DNA of 64,000 nt from Cucumis sativus (GCF_000004075.3 NC_026655.2:21747489-21811488); one strand, 5' to 3'; shown: positions 24,664 to 36,651, counted from the stretch's first letter. Made by a program: numbers and translations. Notes: generated from the sequence alone by a model not told the origin.

Positions 24664-25873
24664 AATTTTGAAGTTGGAAGAATTTTAATTACTTAAATTA
24701 AATTTTATTTTCATAAAAAAATTAATTTTATATTTAGTATTTTGTTGAGATACTAATAAATATAAAAGAGTTTAACTATAATAATTTTCTAAAAATGAAT
24801 ATGTTAATTGAACATTGGGGAAGTTTATATTCTCTTTATATTTTTAGTATACTTTATCTTCGTTACTTTTTGGTAATTATCTTAGTCTCCTTATTATGAA
24901 ACTTTTTGTTTTAATGAATATATACCTTTTTCAACACTGTAAATGGAGATTGCAAAGAAATTTGCATCACACATCACACTACAACTGCAACTCGATAACT
25001 TGTAAACTCGAAAAAAACGATAAGCAAACTCATAAATCAAAACAAAATTAGACTTTCATCTTTCTAATCTTTTCTCTTTTAGGTGTTTTTGTACTTTGAT
25101 ATGGTTGAGATATTGAGAACAATCTTAAGACAATTTTACTCATCCTAGTGTTAGTGTTTGGAGACTAATTATTTTTGAGAATATAACATATTACTTTTTT
25201 TTAGAAGATCGAACTTTTTGGAATGATTTAAAAAATGAAGAGAAATACTTTTAAAAGAAAGTAAAAAAGTATAGAACACAACAAAAAAAAATTACTGAAA
25301 TTGGAAGAGAATTGATTCATAAGAATTGTGAATAGTTTGTCATTTCTCTAAATGGATCATTTATTCTTTAGAAAATTGAAGGAATCTGACCTCCAAATCA
25401 ATCCAATGAAATTCTTTTACCCACCTCCTAGTGGCCAATTAAATTCTCTAGAAAACTATCACCTCATATTTTATCCAATCAAAAGTTTTGATATGGATGA
25501 AGAATTAAAATTTGGCCTTTGGGTTTTGGCTCCAATTTCCTAACAATATTCAAATTGTCTTATTCTAAAATGAAAAGCACGTTTCATATATTTTAACTTC
25601 AATTACTATTTTAAAATTAGAGAAATTGCATCCCATCACAAAAATATTTAGAAAAAAATAGTTTATGATATTTTTTTTATATATTGCGAATATGACAAAT
25701 ATGACAAGTAATTAATGTAACAAACAACTATTTGACCAATATTGAAGGGCCACATAAGGCTATTAGAGGTTTATCGACTTTTAAATTTGCTACTTTTACA
25801 ATTTAAAAAATGTAGTGAAATAAACTCTATTATCATTAAAAAAATCTTGCTACTTTTGTGGACACTCCTTAAT
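24664..25873. other. intergenic DNA between COPT and the CACTA element
   Basis: AT-rich with no recognised gene. An open frame at 25352-25543 has no known motif and is probably chance. Confidence 0.5.
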
Positions 25874-26547
25874 CACTACAAGAACTTGGTAGTTTCCCGA
25901 CGCAGTACGACGTCGGGATGATTACAAAAAGCATCGGGCACATCTTTTCTGACGTTCTCTTCAACTTCAGGAAATACATCGAAAAAATTGTGTCAGGAGA
26001 CCCATTCCCCATGCAATACAAAGATGCGTTGGGATTGACTTTTCCCCAACGTTCATTTGACCGACGACATCAATGTGTTGGGGTAACCTATATGACTCTG
26101 CCAACGTCCTCGTGAACATCGGGAGAAGGTGTTTCCCGACGCTACGTCGTGGAATCTATCCTTGATGCCATCTTACATGTGTCGCGGAAAGACCTATTTA
26201 CTGATGCAGTTTGTGCGCTGGAAATAATAATTCTAGTTTTTTTTTAATTATTATCTTTTAAATTTTAAATTTTTTGTTTCGATTGTAGTTTCTATTCGAT
26301 TCCAATTCGACTTAATTTAAATAAAAACTGAACAACCAAAATAGTAAATAATATATCCAAATCAAAATTGTATTATAATTAAATAAACATTTGTCGTAAG
26401 AACACAGTTTCAAATTTGTTAAAAAAATTACATGAAAAAGAAAATTAAAATAATTTAGCTGCGAGCACTATATTGAACAAGTCCACACCTACAACGACAA
26501 AAAATTAAATTTAGATATATATAATGCTAATATAACTAATAATGCAT

Positions 26548-26815
26548 AGTAAACAACGTTAAAGTTCAAAAATACGTATCGTAAGTTCTCCACTCACGGT
26601 TCTCTCTATGCTCGACTCATTTCTCCAATATTCTTCATCATTTCTTCCATTTGTTTATACTGCAACTTAGATATCCTTCTCTGCTCTTCAATCACGTGTT
26701 TAGCTTCTTGAAGCTCGAGTCTTTGTTGCTTAATAAGATCTGCATTAGCTTGTTCGACCACTGTAGAATGCGAACATGTGGTCGAAGAACTGCTAGCAGG
26801 ACTCTTGCAAGACTT
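26548..26815. repeat. direct repeat A of CACTA internal sequence, flanking the captured COPT
   Basis: Matches 27556-27814 in direct orientation, from AGTAAACAACGTTAAAG to GTGGTCGAAGAACT and GACTT. On the minus strand it encodes the C-terminal coiled coil of a CACTA accessory (Ptta/En/Spm-type) protein, with LQYKQMEEMMKNIGEMSRA before a stop. The captured COPT segment starts about 20 bases after its end. Confidence 0.8.
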
Positions 26816-26835
26816 TTTTTTTTTTAATGAAATAA

Positions 26836-27552
26836 CATTAATCTTAAATGTTATTACATCTCAACTCTTAATCTCAAGTGTTGTTTTATTTCCTTTCGAG
26901 CATAAATTTTATAAGACACATTCTTTAAGTGTTCAAATAAAATGTGAAATAATAAAAAAAGAAAGCTTCAGTACTAGCAAATTTGTAGTACACTCACAGC
27001 TTTATTTGATAGTACAATTTCAAATTCATTATTTGATAGTACAATTTCAACTTCATTATTTGATTGCAATCAAACAATGGAAACCCACATGACATTTTAT
27101 TGGGGAAAGACGATAGAGATCCTCTTTCCTGGTTGCTTTTTCTCCTCAGTCATCGCTTTAATTTTTGTTTTTCTCCTTGCCTTCATCGTGGAGTGGCTCT
27201 CACACACTAAATTCCCCACATCCGCCATGGGCAACCTCACTGCCAGCCTGGTTCATACCACTCTTTACTACGTTAGAGTGGGGTTGGCTTTCATCATTAC
27301 GTTGGCGGTCATGTAATATAATGTGGGAATTTTGCTAGAGGCGGTGATCGGATATTCGATTGGGTTCTTGGTTTATGGGAGTAAGATATCTAGTCGATCG
27401 AAAATTGATCTGTATCTAAATTTAGATTCTCTCGATCTTCCACCACTCAATTGTTAGTATAGAGAATTAATTAAGATAGCTTGTTTTGTTTTAATTTATA
27501 TGAATTTCAATTTTTTATCAAACGATTTTATTTAGATAATCTATCTCTTTTG
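26836..27552 (+). repeat. captured copy of the COPT locus inside the CACTA element
   Basis: Same-orientation copy of 23883-24663 comprising promoter-proximal DNA, the COPT frame and the 3' flank. It includes the GTAC-rich stretch, and the word TTTGATAGTACAATTTCAA is duplicated once more than in the donor. It ends within a few bases of direct repeat B. Confidence 0.85.
27077..27457 (+). pseudogene. COPT copper transporter copy with premature stop (inside CACTA)
   Basis: Aligns end to end with the COPT at 24117-24509. A 12-base in-frame deletion removes four residues of the WPGR segment after FPG, just before span 1. A TAA at 27314-27316, where the donor has a Ser codon after MLAVM, truncates the protein in span 2. 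The frame beyond the stop is otherwise preserved to the same LPPLNC end at 27457, so decay is limited. The span-2 Met pair is also altered: the donor's VMLAVM reads ITLAVM here. Without span 3 it cannot be a functional transporter. Confidence 0.9.
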
Positions 27553-27555
27553 CAA

Positions 27556-27814
27556 AGTAAACAACGTTAAAGTTCAAAAATAAGTACAGCAAGTTCTCCA
27601 CTTACGGTTCTCTCTATGGCCGACTCATTTCATCAATCTTTTTCATCATTTCTTCCATTTGTTTATACTGCAACTCGAACATCCTTCTCTACCTTTCAAT
27701 CACGTGTTTAGCTTCTTGAAGCTCTCAATGAAGACTACATTAGCTTGTTCTTCGACCGTTGTAGAATGCAAACATGTGGTCGAAGAACTACTAGCAACAC
27801 TGTTATGAGACTTG
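27556..27814. repeat. direct repeat B of CACTA internal sequence, flanking the captured COPT
   Basis: Second copy of the roughly 265-base internal CACTA segment (see 26548-26815), beginning within 4 bases of the end of the captured COPT segment. It continues past the repeat into further element sequence (GGACCTGGG onward), so this copy is probably the original and repeat A the extra one, or the segment was duplicated during capture. Confidence 0.8.
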
Positions 27815-28434
27815 GACCTGGGTCCCCAACCAAGACCTTTTGAGTAGCTTGGACACTTACCCAAAACGATCTCGTAAATATCATCCTCAAAGAGTGGCTG
27901 AGAAACCTCTGGGGTACGCTAGGACTGAAGTTTCAGCATTTGACTTTGCGACAGATAAAATTTTATGTAAGTTATGAATCGGAGAAGTATAAGTACAAAA
28001 TTAAGACAAAATCAAATTTAAACTTACATGCGCATTTGCATCCGCCTGTGAAATAAATTGTCCATTACGAGCGTGGGTTTCTCTTAATAATTCCAGACCT
28101 CATTCTTCAGCGAGATCATGCTGTCATTATAAAAACGACTTCATCATGATTGTAAGACTGCTTCTGCCTAGCAACCTTGTTCGTTTGTGATTGCTCCTGC
28201 ATGAAAATGTTTGTTAAAAGTACACACGCGTTAAGAAAATTAAGTGAAATAACACATACCATTGCAATTTGTAGATCTCACCTGAAATGCACAGCTCATG
28301 TAGTGATCGCACAGTAAGTGTCAACCTTCCATATGTCCCACCAATATGTTAGGTGGGTTGGCATGTGCCTGTTTTGGGTTGATGTTTGAAATGTCTATAA
28401 CAGTCGACCCTGAACTCTTTGAAAGATGTGAAGA

Positions 28435-28900
28435 CTATTCAGAACAATCAGGGTATAACTCACTACGAGCTTCATACAATAAGTCCTTAAATATGTTTTC
28501 TGTTTCTTCTTCTATATCTACCCCAATATTGAAGGGCATCTCATTCTCCAAACCTTCATCTATTTTTCGTTCTTGTTCAATCGTAGCTTGTAAATCATTA
28601 AGCATACCAAACATCTCATCTTTTTCATCAAAAGGGTTACTACTAGTTCCTTCATCAAAGGGGTTACTACTGGTTCTTTTATCAAACCTTTCAATACTTC
28701 TATGGAAGTTCACTGCCTCTCCACGATACAACTATTTTGTATAGGATGGGGATATTTCGATGGTCAATAGATGTCGCTCCACTTCCTCTAATGAGTACCA
28801 ATTTGAGTTCATACATCTCTTATATGGACACCTTATTCGTCCGTAAGCATCAATGTGGAGCTTGACAATCTAACTAATAACTTATTCCTAACTTTCATCC
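28435..28900 (-). pseudogene. CACTA TNP2-type transposase, N-terminal fragment
   Basis: Reading the minus strand, the transposase-associated domain is recognisable near 28860-28740 (RIRCPYKRCMN, then SLEEVERHLL). It is followed by a stop, and then by the frame 28731-28435 with FGMLNDLQATIEQE and NIFKDLLYEARSELYPDC. These blocks are typical of the start of En/Spm TNP2 proteins. The catalytic portion that should follow is not seen; element-specific non-coding and accessory-protein sequence comes next. It is therefore dead, and any movement would need a helper element. Confidence 0.75.
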
Positions 28901-30114
28901 AACCCTTGTCCATCGTTAAAGACCTAAAACATAAATATGTTTGATCATTAGTCCTATATTCCCCCAAACCCTAAACTTAATTACTCGATGAATAAGCTAT
29001 GCTAAATCCTACCAATCTTTTAACTGAAGCTAAGTTCAAACTACGAAGGCTAGCATAACTGCATGATAGCCTGAGTAGACTAACCAAACACCCTATTATA
29101 TCTAATTAATTCTAAATCAAGTTTGCACTAAAAAGAAGAGACTATCATAACTAATTGCAGGATAGCGATAAGAAATCAACAACAAATTCTTAGTAGTTCT
29201 AACAAACGAAACTGTTAAAAAATAAACAACAATAAAATTTGAACTAAATGCTACAACCTCCACACCCTTCAATTTTCTATTAACCCCTTCTCTACCTAAA
29301 AGTTCCAATTCAACCGACCCCTTCTTTAACTTTCAATTCACCCCCTCCATTAATTTTTTATTCACCCCTCTTTAATTTTTAATTCAACACCCCCTCCTTA
29401 AAAATTATAATCCAATCCTAAACCCTCTTTAATTTTCAATTCAATGATTCTACAACCCCTCCTAGAACATAATATTATTCCTAAAACATAATTTCAAATT
29501 CAAATAATAATTTCTAGTCTAAACAAAAATAAATTACATTAAAACTAATATAAAACAAACCTACTCACCAATATGCGACAATGAGCGACGAAAGACGATG
29601 ACAACGAAATGGCGATGAACGGCAAAGAGGTGAGAACTCTTCTTCTTCTTGGTCTCCCTCCCTCTCTCTCGTCTTTCTCTTTTCTCTTTCAATTCTATTT
29701 TACATAATGATTTATTAAAAGGAAAACTCTCGACGCTGCACGAAAAACATCAGGATGGCCAACATATTTTTGACACATCACTAATGGTGTCGGAAATATG
29801 TACCCTTTTTCCCAACATCTCTGTCGTCGCGTCGGAGGATGGCCAACGATACAATTAATGTTTTGCCCTTACTCGACGCGACACTGTATAATTAATATGT
29901 ATTATCATTTTTTCCAACGTTTCTAACGTGACGTCGAAGGAAATCTAATGGTATAATTAATTATTCCAGGCAGTCCTGGCATGCCTTATCATGTATCGGG
30001 AACAGACACCCCCTCTGATGTTGGACTTGGTGTGTTGAAAGAGACCTCCTTCTAGCAACGTTTCGTTTTCCGATAAATTTTTATGCGTCGAAAAAATCCC
30101 AATTTCTTGTAATA

Positions 30115-31084
30115 TAAAATTAATAAAAAATATCGATAGCAAGTTTTGGTTTGGATTGTCTTTTTAAATATTTATAAATATTTTTTTTTAGTATATCCTA
30201 AATTTTTTGACAATGTTTCAAGAATATATAGAATTGAAAATAAAATCAAATATCTATCAAAATTATATTTTAATATGTGATATCTTAATTTTTACTGTAT
30301 TGGCTCAGTAGATGTTTTTTAAATTTTATTTTTAAACAAAATACACTAAGTCTCAATCCATGTTTAATTTTCTTACAACAATCACTTTCTAGCCTAAAAA
30401 ATATTTCTAACCCCTAACTTTTAATAGGAAAAAAAAAAAAACAATTCATTCTAATTATATGCTTTTAATTTTATAATCCTAACCATTCCTTAGTCTTTAA
30501 ATTTTACGAGTAATATTTAATCCTTTAGACTTTACTATTTACAGTGATTTGGTCTGGTCTATCATAGGTATGATTTAATATGATATCTTACACATATAAT
30601 TAAGTTTATAAATGTAATTTATGGAAAGTCCAATATATATAAAACCTATAGGAACACTAAGTGGTTATGTAATAAAAACCAATACTTAACTTTAATGAAA
30701 ATTTTCACTTATAAAACCAAATATCATATAAAAGTATAATTGAATTAACTAGTTGCTAGCTTACTAAAGCTTAGCGATTAAACTGCACTTACAAATCTAA
30801 AAATATAGAAACTAAATTGTTATCCACACCATGGGTTATTTCTTTCAACCTCGTTTTTTTTATGATATCTAGAAGACACGATCTGTTTGTCAGCACCTTC
30901 ACATGCAAGTTCAATAACAACAAGAACAAAAAACCAAAACAGCTCCAGTAGTGGGTTTTGGTTGTGTCAGCAGCTGGCAAACTACTGATAATGTTTTCAC
31001 ACTAATTAAAGCTCCATTATTTAAAACCCCTTTGCTTCTTCTTCTTCTTCTTCTTCTTGTGAATGAAAAAGAGAAAGAAAAATA
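30115..31084. other. intergenic/promoter DNA upstream of UGT
   Basis: AT-rich without coding signal. A CTT trinucleotide run at about 31036-31060 lies in the presumed leader of the UGT gene; the paralog at 35254 has a shorter run at the same place. Confidence 0.5.
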
Positions 31085-32972
31085 ATGGAGAAGACAAGAG
31101 AAGTTGCAAAACACGGACGTTTACTACTTGTGCCATGTCCATACCAAGGCCATATTAACCCAATGCTTAATCTAGCAACATACCTACACAGAAACGGCTT
31201 CTCTATAACCATTGCTCATACATCCTTCAATTCCCCAAACCCTAATCGTCATCCGGAGTTCACATTCATCTGCCTCAATGACTGCCTAGCCGATGACCTT
31301 GTCGCATCTTTGGATATCGCCATCTTGTTGCTCACTGTCAACAATAATTGCAAGGCTAGCTTGGAGGAAGCCATGGCCACTGTCCTTAGAGACGTTGTGT
31401 GTGTAATACACGATGAGATCATGACCTTTTGTGCGGAGGTGGCTAGCAGTTTTGGGGTTCGGAGTTTGGTGCTTCGAACAAACAGCGTATCGACGTGTAT
31501 TGGTCGCTCCGTCGTTTTGCAACTTCATGCGGAGGGTCGACTTCCTCTACTCGATCAAGGTATATGGAAATGTATATTGTTCATTTTCATATTTTACCTC
31601 TTTTTTACTTTTTAGTTGCTGGATTTTGATTCTAATTTTTTTTTTTTTTTTGTCATGAGTTTCAAAATATAATTATTCTCGAGTTTTGAGTTCAAGTTTT
31701 GTTTTGGTTTTTTCATAGCAAGATTTAATTTTAAGATTTTACAATGTTATACCTTTAGTTTCGGTTTCTGAAGTTTTTATAAAATTGAAACTTTGATCTA
31801 TCAAGTTTAACAAATCAATTTGAAAGATCATAAACATCATATAGATCAAAATAACTTCAAAATAAAAAGTAGAAAAAACTTAATACTTTGTATCAAGATA
31901 AGCTGAATAGATGTTATTTCTATTGATTTTGAGATAGGTAGAACTCTATGTTATCTAATGTGAAAACAGAACTCGATCTAGAAAAGATAAGTATATTTTA
32001 TCTAATATACCTCTATATATATACTGCATATTTAAAAGAATTATATAAAATAATCTCTCAAACTGATTCTCACAATAATTATTTAATAGGGTTCATGGAA
32101 GATGAGGTACCAAATCTCCATCCTTTGAGATACAAAGACTTACCAATCTCAGCCTTTTCAGATATCTCCCAATCAACAAAACTAGTCCACAAAATGCACG
32201 ATCTCACCACTTCTTCAGGTGTGATTTGGAACACAATCCCATTTCTTGAACCATCCGAATTCACCAAATTCAAAGCCAATATTTGCAACCAAATCCCTAT
32301 TTTTGCAATTGGCCCAATCCACAAGATTTCCCCAACCTCATCTTCTTCAAGTTTGCTCAATGAAGACTACACTTGCCTCCCATGGCTCCACAAACAACCT
32401 CCCAACTCAGTCATCTATGTCAGCTTGGGCAGTGTTGCCCTCTTAACAAACCATGAACTCCAAGAGATGGCTTGGGGTTGGTTAATAGCAATCAACCATT
32501 CTTGTGTGTCGTTCGCCCTGGCTCCGTTCGAGGCTCGGATGGGATCGGATTTGTTTTGGAAGAGTTTCAAAAGAAGGCTGGAGATAGAGGGTGTATTGTG
32601 GAATGGGCTCCACAAAAGGAAGTGTTGGCTCATAGGGCTGTAGGTGGATTTTTGAGCCATTGTGGTTGGAATTCTACACTTGAGAGTTTGAGTGAGGGTG
32701 TTCCAATGTTATGTAAGCCTTATTCAGGAGATCAAAGAGGGAATGCAAGGTATATTAGTTGTGTTTGGAGAGTGGGGTTGACTTTGGAAGGTCATGAGTT
32801 GAAAAGAAATGAAGTGGAAAAGGGTATTAGAAAATTGATGGTGGAAGAAGAAGGGAGGAAAATGAGAGAAAGAGCAATGGATTTCAAGAGAAGAATTGAA
32901 GATTGTTTAAGGGAAGGTGGCTCCTGTTCTCGTAACTTGAGAGAGCTTGTTGATTTCATTATGTCTTCTTAG
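31085..32972 (+). pseudogene. UGT76-like UDP-glycosyltransferase with a one-base frame break
   Basis: Family 1 glycosyltransferases move a sugar from a UDP-sugar to small acceptors in the cytosol. Exon 1 (31085-31559) begins MEKTREVAKHGRLLLVPCPY and has the acceptor-site H in GHINPMLNLATYLH. A phase-1 GT-AG intron joins exon 2 (32090-32972; FMEDEVPNLHPLRYKDLP). The frame is lost near 32477, inside the conserved MAWG/LVNSNQPF block, where one base is missing beside TTGGGG. Beyond it the PSPG donor-binding box is complete: WAPQKEVLAHRAVGG, HCGWNSTLES and the final SGDQ. Allowing for the break, the length (about 452 residues) is normal, and no nonsense substitution is seen. It is therefore either a very young pseudogene or an intact gene with a base-call error. 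The acceptor is unknown. A tandem paralog starts at 35254. Confidence 0.85.
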
Positions 32973-32982
32973 ATCAACCTCT

Positions 32983-33112
32983 CTTCTTAATGAACCTCTA
33001 TTATTTTAACTTAAGTATGTTGAAATCTTCTCAATGAACCTCTATTATTTTAACTTAAGTATGTTGAAATCTTCTTAATCAACCTCTATTATTTTAACTA
33101 AGTATGTTGAAA
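32983..33112. repeat. three tandem 44-base units in the UGT 3' flank
   Basis: Units at 32983-33026, 33027-33070 and 33071-33112 share CTCTATTATTTTAACTTAAG and TATGTTGAAAT; the third is slightly shorter. They start about 10 bases after the stop, so probably lie in the 3' UTR. Confidence 0.85.
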
Positions 33113-33129
33113 TTAACGTGATGATCAAT

Positions 33130-35253
33130 AATATTGTCTAGCTATATTGAAAGTAATTAACAGCAAAAAAAGCTAAAGAAATAGAAAGAACAAATAACAC
33201 ATAATGTTTTGTTAACCCGGTTCAGAAAATACTACATATATCTATATCTTTGCCTAAAGAGTTTAGCTCAGATGAGAAATATTATTAAGATTCAAATGAA
33301 CAAGCAACAACACTCTTAAGTTATAACAAAAACTTAATCGAAGACAAGCTCCCCTGAATTTGTGTTTAAATCTTTTTGAAGATAAACTCAGGCCCCCTGA
33401 ATTCATTGACCGCAATTCAACTATTTCAGTTTTCTTTCATATTTATTGTCAACCGTTGCAGTGTAAAAACCACTTGTAGAACTTCAGTATATATCATTAT
33501 AAAGAAGGCAATTCGACTACCTTCACGAATAATAAGTCTCCAAGAGAGGACTTATTTGAAATCAATTTTCTGTTGTCCGTTGAGCTAAGCCAATAGCTTA
33601 GTTATTTAAAGATCACGATAATCTTCGATAACTTCTTTATGCAAAGATATAGATAAAAGATTCCTATTGAGAAGAAAAAAAATATCTTTGAATAATATCA
33701 TTTATTTAAATAACCACGCTAATAATAATGAAAAGAAACTTATTATTTCTTTTTGACAAAAATACCCAACAAATTCTCCCTTGTCAAAAATTAAAAAAAA
33801 AAATTCGAATAGGAAAGTCCAGTAATACACGCAATCCTTTTTTTTGAGGAGCTTCACAAATCTTCTCGACAGTTAATAACAGAGAAAACAACAATGAAAA
33901 CAATAAGTAAAGATACTAGTGACACACAACATTGTTAACCTAATTCGATGACATAACATCTACATTTGGAAAGTCCTTGACCCGAAATCAGAGATCTTAT
34001 TACTTTGATAATCATAAATCATAATCTGATTCTTAGTACATAGATATTCATATTCACCCTCTCACTAAACAGTGGTACAGTTTATTGAATCAGAACTTTA
34101 TCACTACTATTTCAAAGTTTGATTTAGCTAAACAAAATCCTCCCCTTAATCATGCAACTCATATAAGGTGTTAATCAAGAGAGTCACCCCTAAATATCGT
34201 CCTTCATCAAGTCGTAACTACCGTTTGTACAATTCATCTTCTAAAGAAGTTTTAACTTCCACATCAAAGAAACTCAGCAACCAATCAGATTGTCAAAAAA
34301 TAACTTACACGGTGCAAGTTCTACTAAATAACTTGATAGGCAGATCTTCAAAGAGTACTTTCCACACTTTTCACTCTGATAACTTCAAAAAACCTACTTT
34401 CTTTTTTGCATACCCTCTGAAAAAGAATAGAACAACAATACAAAGAATACCAGCCCGACCAAATCCTTCACAGTAGAGAAAGAGTAAAACAAAATAAAAT
34501 CCCTATTCCAAAAAACTATTTTTAAACACTTTCTTTTTGCAATGTCATTCCACCGAAGACAGAGCTGAACAAAACAACATTCACATGCCCACAAATCTTC
34601 TTATAAGGTTAGTAGACCTAAAGGAAGTACCGCAGTGAAAGGTTCCTTTGTTATAGAACCACCGTTCTCTTCACACCTTTGGTTCAGTATGGAATCTCTA
34701 GTTTGATATAAAATTTGAGACTACTTATAAGCATAGTAATTAAATTTTAAAATTTTAAATTATAGAAATTACTAAGCCTCTTTTAGTAACCATTTTACTT
34801 TTAGAAAAAAAAAGAATTCAACCTATTTTTTCTGTGTGTTTTAGAATAATTTGAAACTTTCTTAAATACAATGATTGAATTTCTCACCAAATTCCAAAAC
34901 AAAAACAACATTTGAAAGCTACATTTTTTGTTTTCAAATTTTGGTTTAATAGAACATAAATATCAAAATAAAAGAATCAATCGAAGGTAAAAATAGTTTC
35001 TATAAACTTATTTTTTAATAAAACAAAACCATTATGAAAGGGAGTATAATATTTGTACTATTCAATTATTTTGTGAGCACAGGTAAAGTAACAAGAACAA
35101 AAAGACGAGACAGCCGGCCTCTAGTGGTTTAGGTTGCCAGCTGACTCATAATATATATATATATGTATGTATGTATTGTTTGATAGCTCCATTCTTAATA
35201 GCAAACCCCAAACCTTTTCTGCTTCTTCTTCTTGATGTGAATAAAAAAACCCA
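33130..35253. other. intergenic, repeat-derived DNA between UGT copies
   Basis: Two stretches (about 33185-33260 and 33895-33970) share an ACACA-AAT-TTGTTAACC word followed by a similar layout, and both lead into Cys/Ser-poor, frame-broken sequence. They look like decayed copies of one dispersed repeat, family not recognised. A TA/TATG simple repeat lies at 35151-35175. No gene was found. Confidence 0.4.
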
Positions 35254-35728
35254 ATGGAGAAGACATTGGAAATTTCAAAACGAAGGCGTTTACTACTGGT
35301 GCCATGTCCATACCAGGGCCATATTAACCCAATGCTTCATCTAGCAACATACCTACACCACAATGGCTTCTCAATAACCATTGCTCACACATTCTTCAAC
35401 TCCATAAACTCTAACCGCCACCCAGACTTCACGTTCGTCCACCTCAACGACCAACTCCCTAATGACCTCCTCGTGTCTTTGGATGTGGCCTCGGTGTTGC
35501 TCGCCATCAATGATAATTGCAAGGCTAGCTTGGAGGACATCTTGGCCAATATCGTCGAAGATGTCATGTGTGTAATACACGATGAGGCCATGTACTTTTG
35601 TGAGGCAGTGGCTAGTGGTTTTGGGGTTCGAAGTTTGGTGCTTCGAACAACTAGCATAGCGGCATGTATTAGTCGGCTGGTTGTTCTACAACTTCATGCA
35701 GAGGGTCGTCTTCCTCTACTTGATCAAG
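35254..35728 (+). CDS. UGT76-like UDP-glycosyltransferase, exon 1 only (gene truncated by gap)
   Basis: Exon of 475 bases, the same length and phase as the first exon of the upstream paralog and very similar to it (RRLLLVPCPYQGHINPML, then ATYLHHNGFSITIAH and LVLRTTSIAACISR). It ends LPLLDQG at a GT donor. It supplies the N-terminal acceptor-binding half, including the catalytic-type His in GHINP. Exon 2 with the PSPG box is absent: about 420 bases of intron-like DNA are followed by 500 N and then retroelement sequence. The gene may be complete in the real chromosome, with exon 2 hidden in the gap, or it may have been destroyed by the insertion. No frame break is visible in what remains. Confidence 0.85.
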
Positions 35729-36151
35729 GTGTGGATTATATATATATATAACTTTTATTTTGGTCTATAGTTTTGTAATGCAATTAAATTTTTACTGTTG
35801 AATTTAATTTTGGAAAAATCTAAACTCATATTAAAATAATTTATCCTTTAAATACAACTTATTATATATTAGCATGCACTCTAAACATAAACTATATTAT
35901 GATCGGTTTATAACCTAAACTATAATAACAAACGCTAAAACTTCATTTTTATTTTTATTTTTGAATGTGAATAATAAGAATAATGTTTTTAGATTCCAAA
36001 ATTATAGACAGAAGATGCTTACTATATTTGCTTTAATTTGTAGGAATATTTCTGTTAGAATTGATCTAGGAATATACGTTTCTATGAATTCTAAACAATA
36101 TCTCAAATTTTCATAATCCAAAAATGCACTTATCTATCTTTACTAATTCAA

Positions 36152-36651
36152 NNNNNNNNNNNNNNNNNNNNNNNNNNNNNNNNNNNNNNNNNNNNNNNNN
36201 NNNNNNNNNNNNNNNNNNNNNNNNNNNNNNNNNNNNNNNNNNNNNNNNNNNNNNNNNNNNNNNNNNNNNNNNNNNNNNNNNNNNNNNNNNNNNNNNNNNN
36301 NNNNNNNNNNNNNNNNNNNNNNNNNNNNNNNNNNNNNNNNNNNNNNNNNNNNNNNNNNNNNNNNNNNNNNNNNNNNNNNNNNNNNNNNNNNNNNNNNNNN
36401 NNNNNNNNNNNNNNNNNNNNNNNNNNNNNNNNNNNNNNNNNNNNNNNNNNNNNNNNNNNNNNNNNNNNNNNNNNNNNNNNNNNNNNNNNNNNNNNNNNNN
36501 NNNNNNNNNNNNNNNNNNNNNNNNNNNNNNNNNNNNNNNNNNNNNNNNNNNNNNNNNNNNNNNNNNNNNNNNNNNNNNNNNNNNNNNNNNNNNNNNNNNN
36601 NNNNNNNNNNNNNNNNNNNNNNNNNNNNNNNNNNNNNNNNNNNNNNNNNNN
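36152..36651. other. assembly gap (500 N)
   Basis: Exactly 500 N, the usual placeholder for unknown size. It separates the second UGT exon 1 from the gypsy remnant and probably hides the element's left end, UGT exon 2 and the start of the SDR gene. Translated frames over it are artefacts. Confidence 0.99.

Larger units (their letters stand above)
25874..30114. mobile_element. CACTA (En/Spm) DNA transposon, degenerate, carrying a captured COPT copy
   Basis: The left end begins CACTACAAGAAC and enters TTTCCCGACG and GACGTCGGGA subterminal words. The right end reads CGTCGAAAAAATCCC then AATTTCTTGTAATA, the inverted terminal motif with its last bases mutated. Subterminal CGACG/CGTCG repeats occur at both ends (25895-26220, 29730-30090), as in plant CACTA elements. 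The interior holds minus-strand fragments of a TNP2-type transposase N-terminus (28435-28900) and of the second element protein's C-terminus (two copies near 26600-26815 and 27620-27814). Most of the transposase core (DDE and zinc regions) is missing, so it is non-autonomous. The flanking bases (AAT left, TAA right) give no clear 3-bp target duplication. Confidence 0.8.

Noticed and set aside
25918-26115. Small open frame with Asp/Arg-rich peptide
   Set aside because: It lies in the CACTA subterminal repeats (CGACG/CGTCG words) and is explained by them.
28346-28744. 132-codon plus-strand frame
   Set aside because: Antisense shadow of the TNP2-type transposase fragment on the minus strand.
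29649-29858. Small open frame near the right CACTA end
   Set aside because: Also within subterminal repeat sequence; no protein motif.
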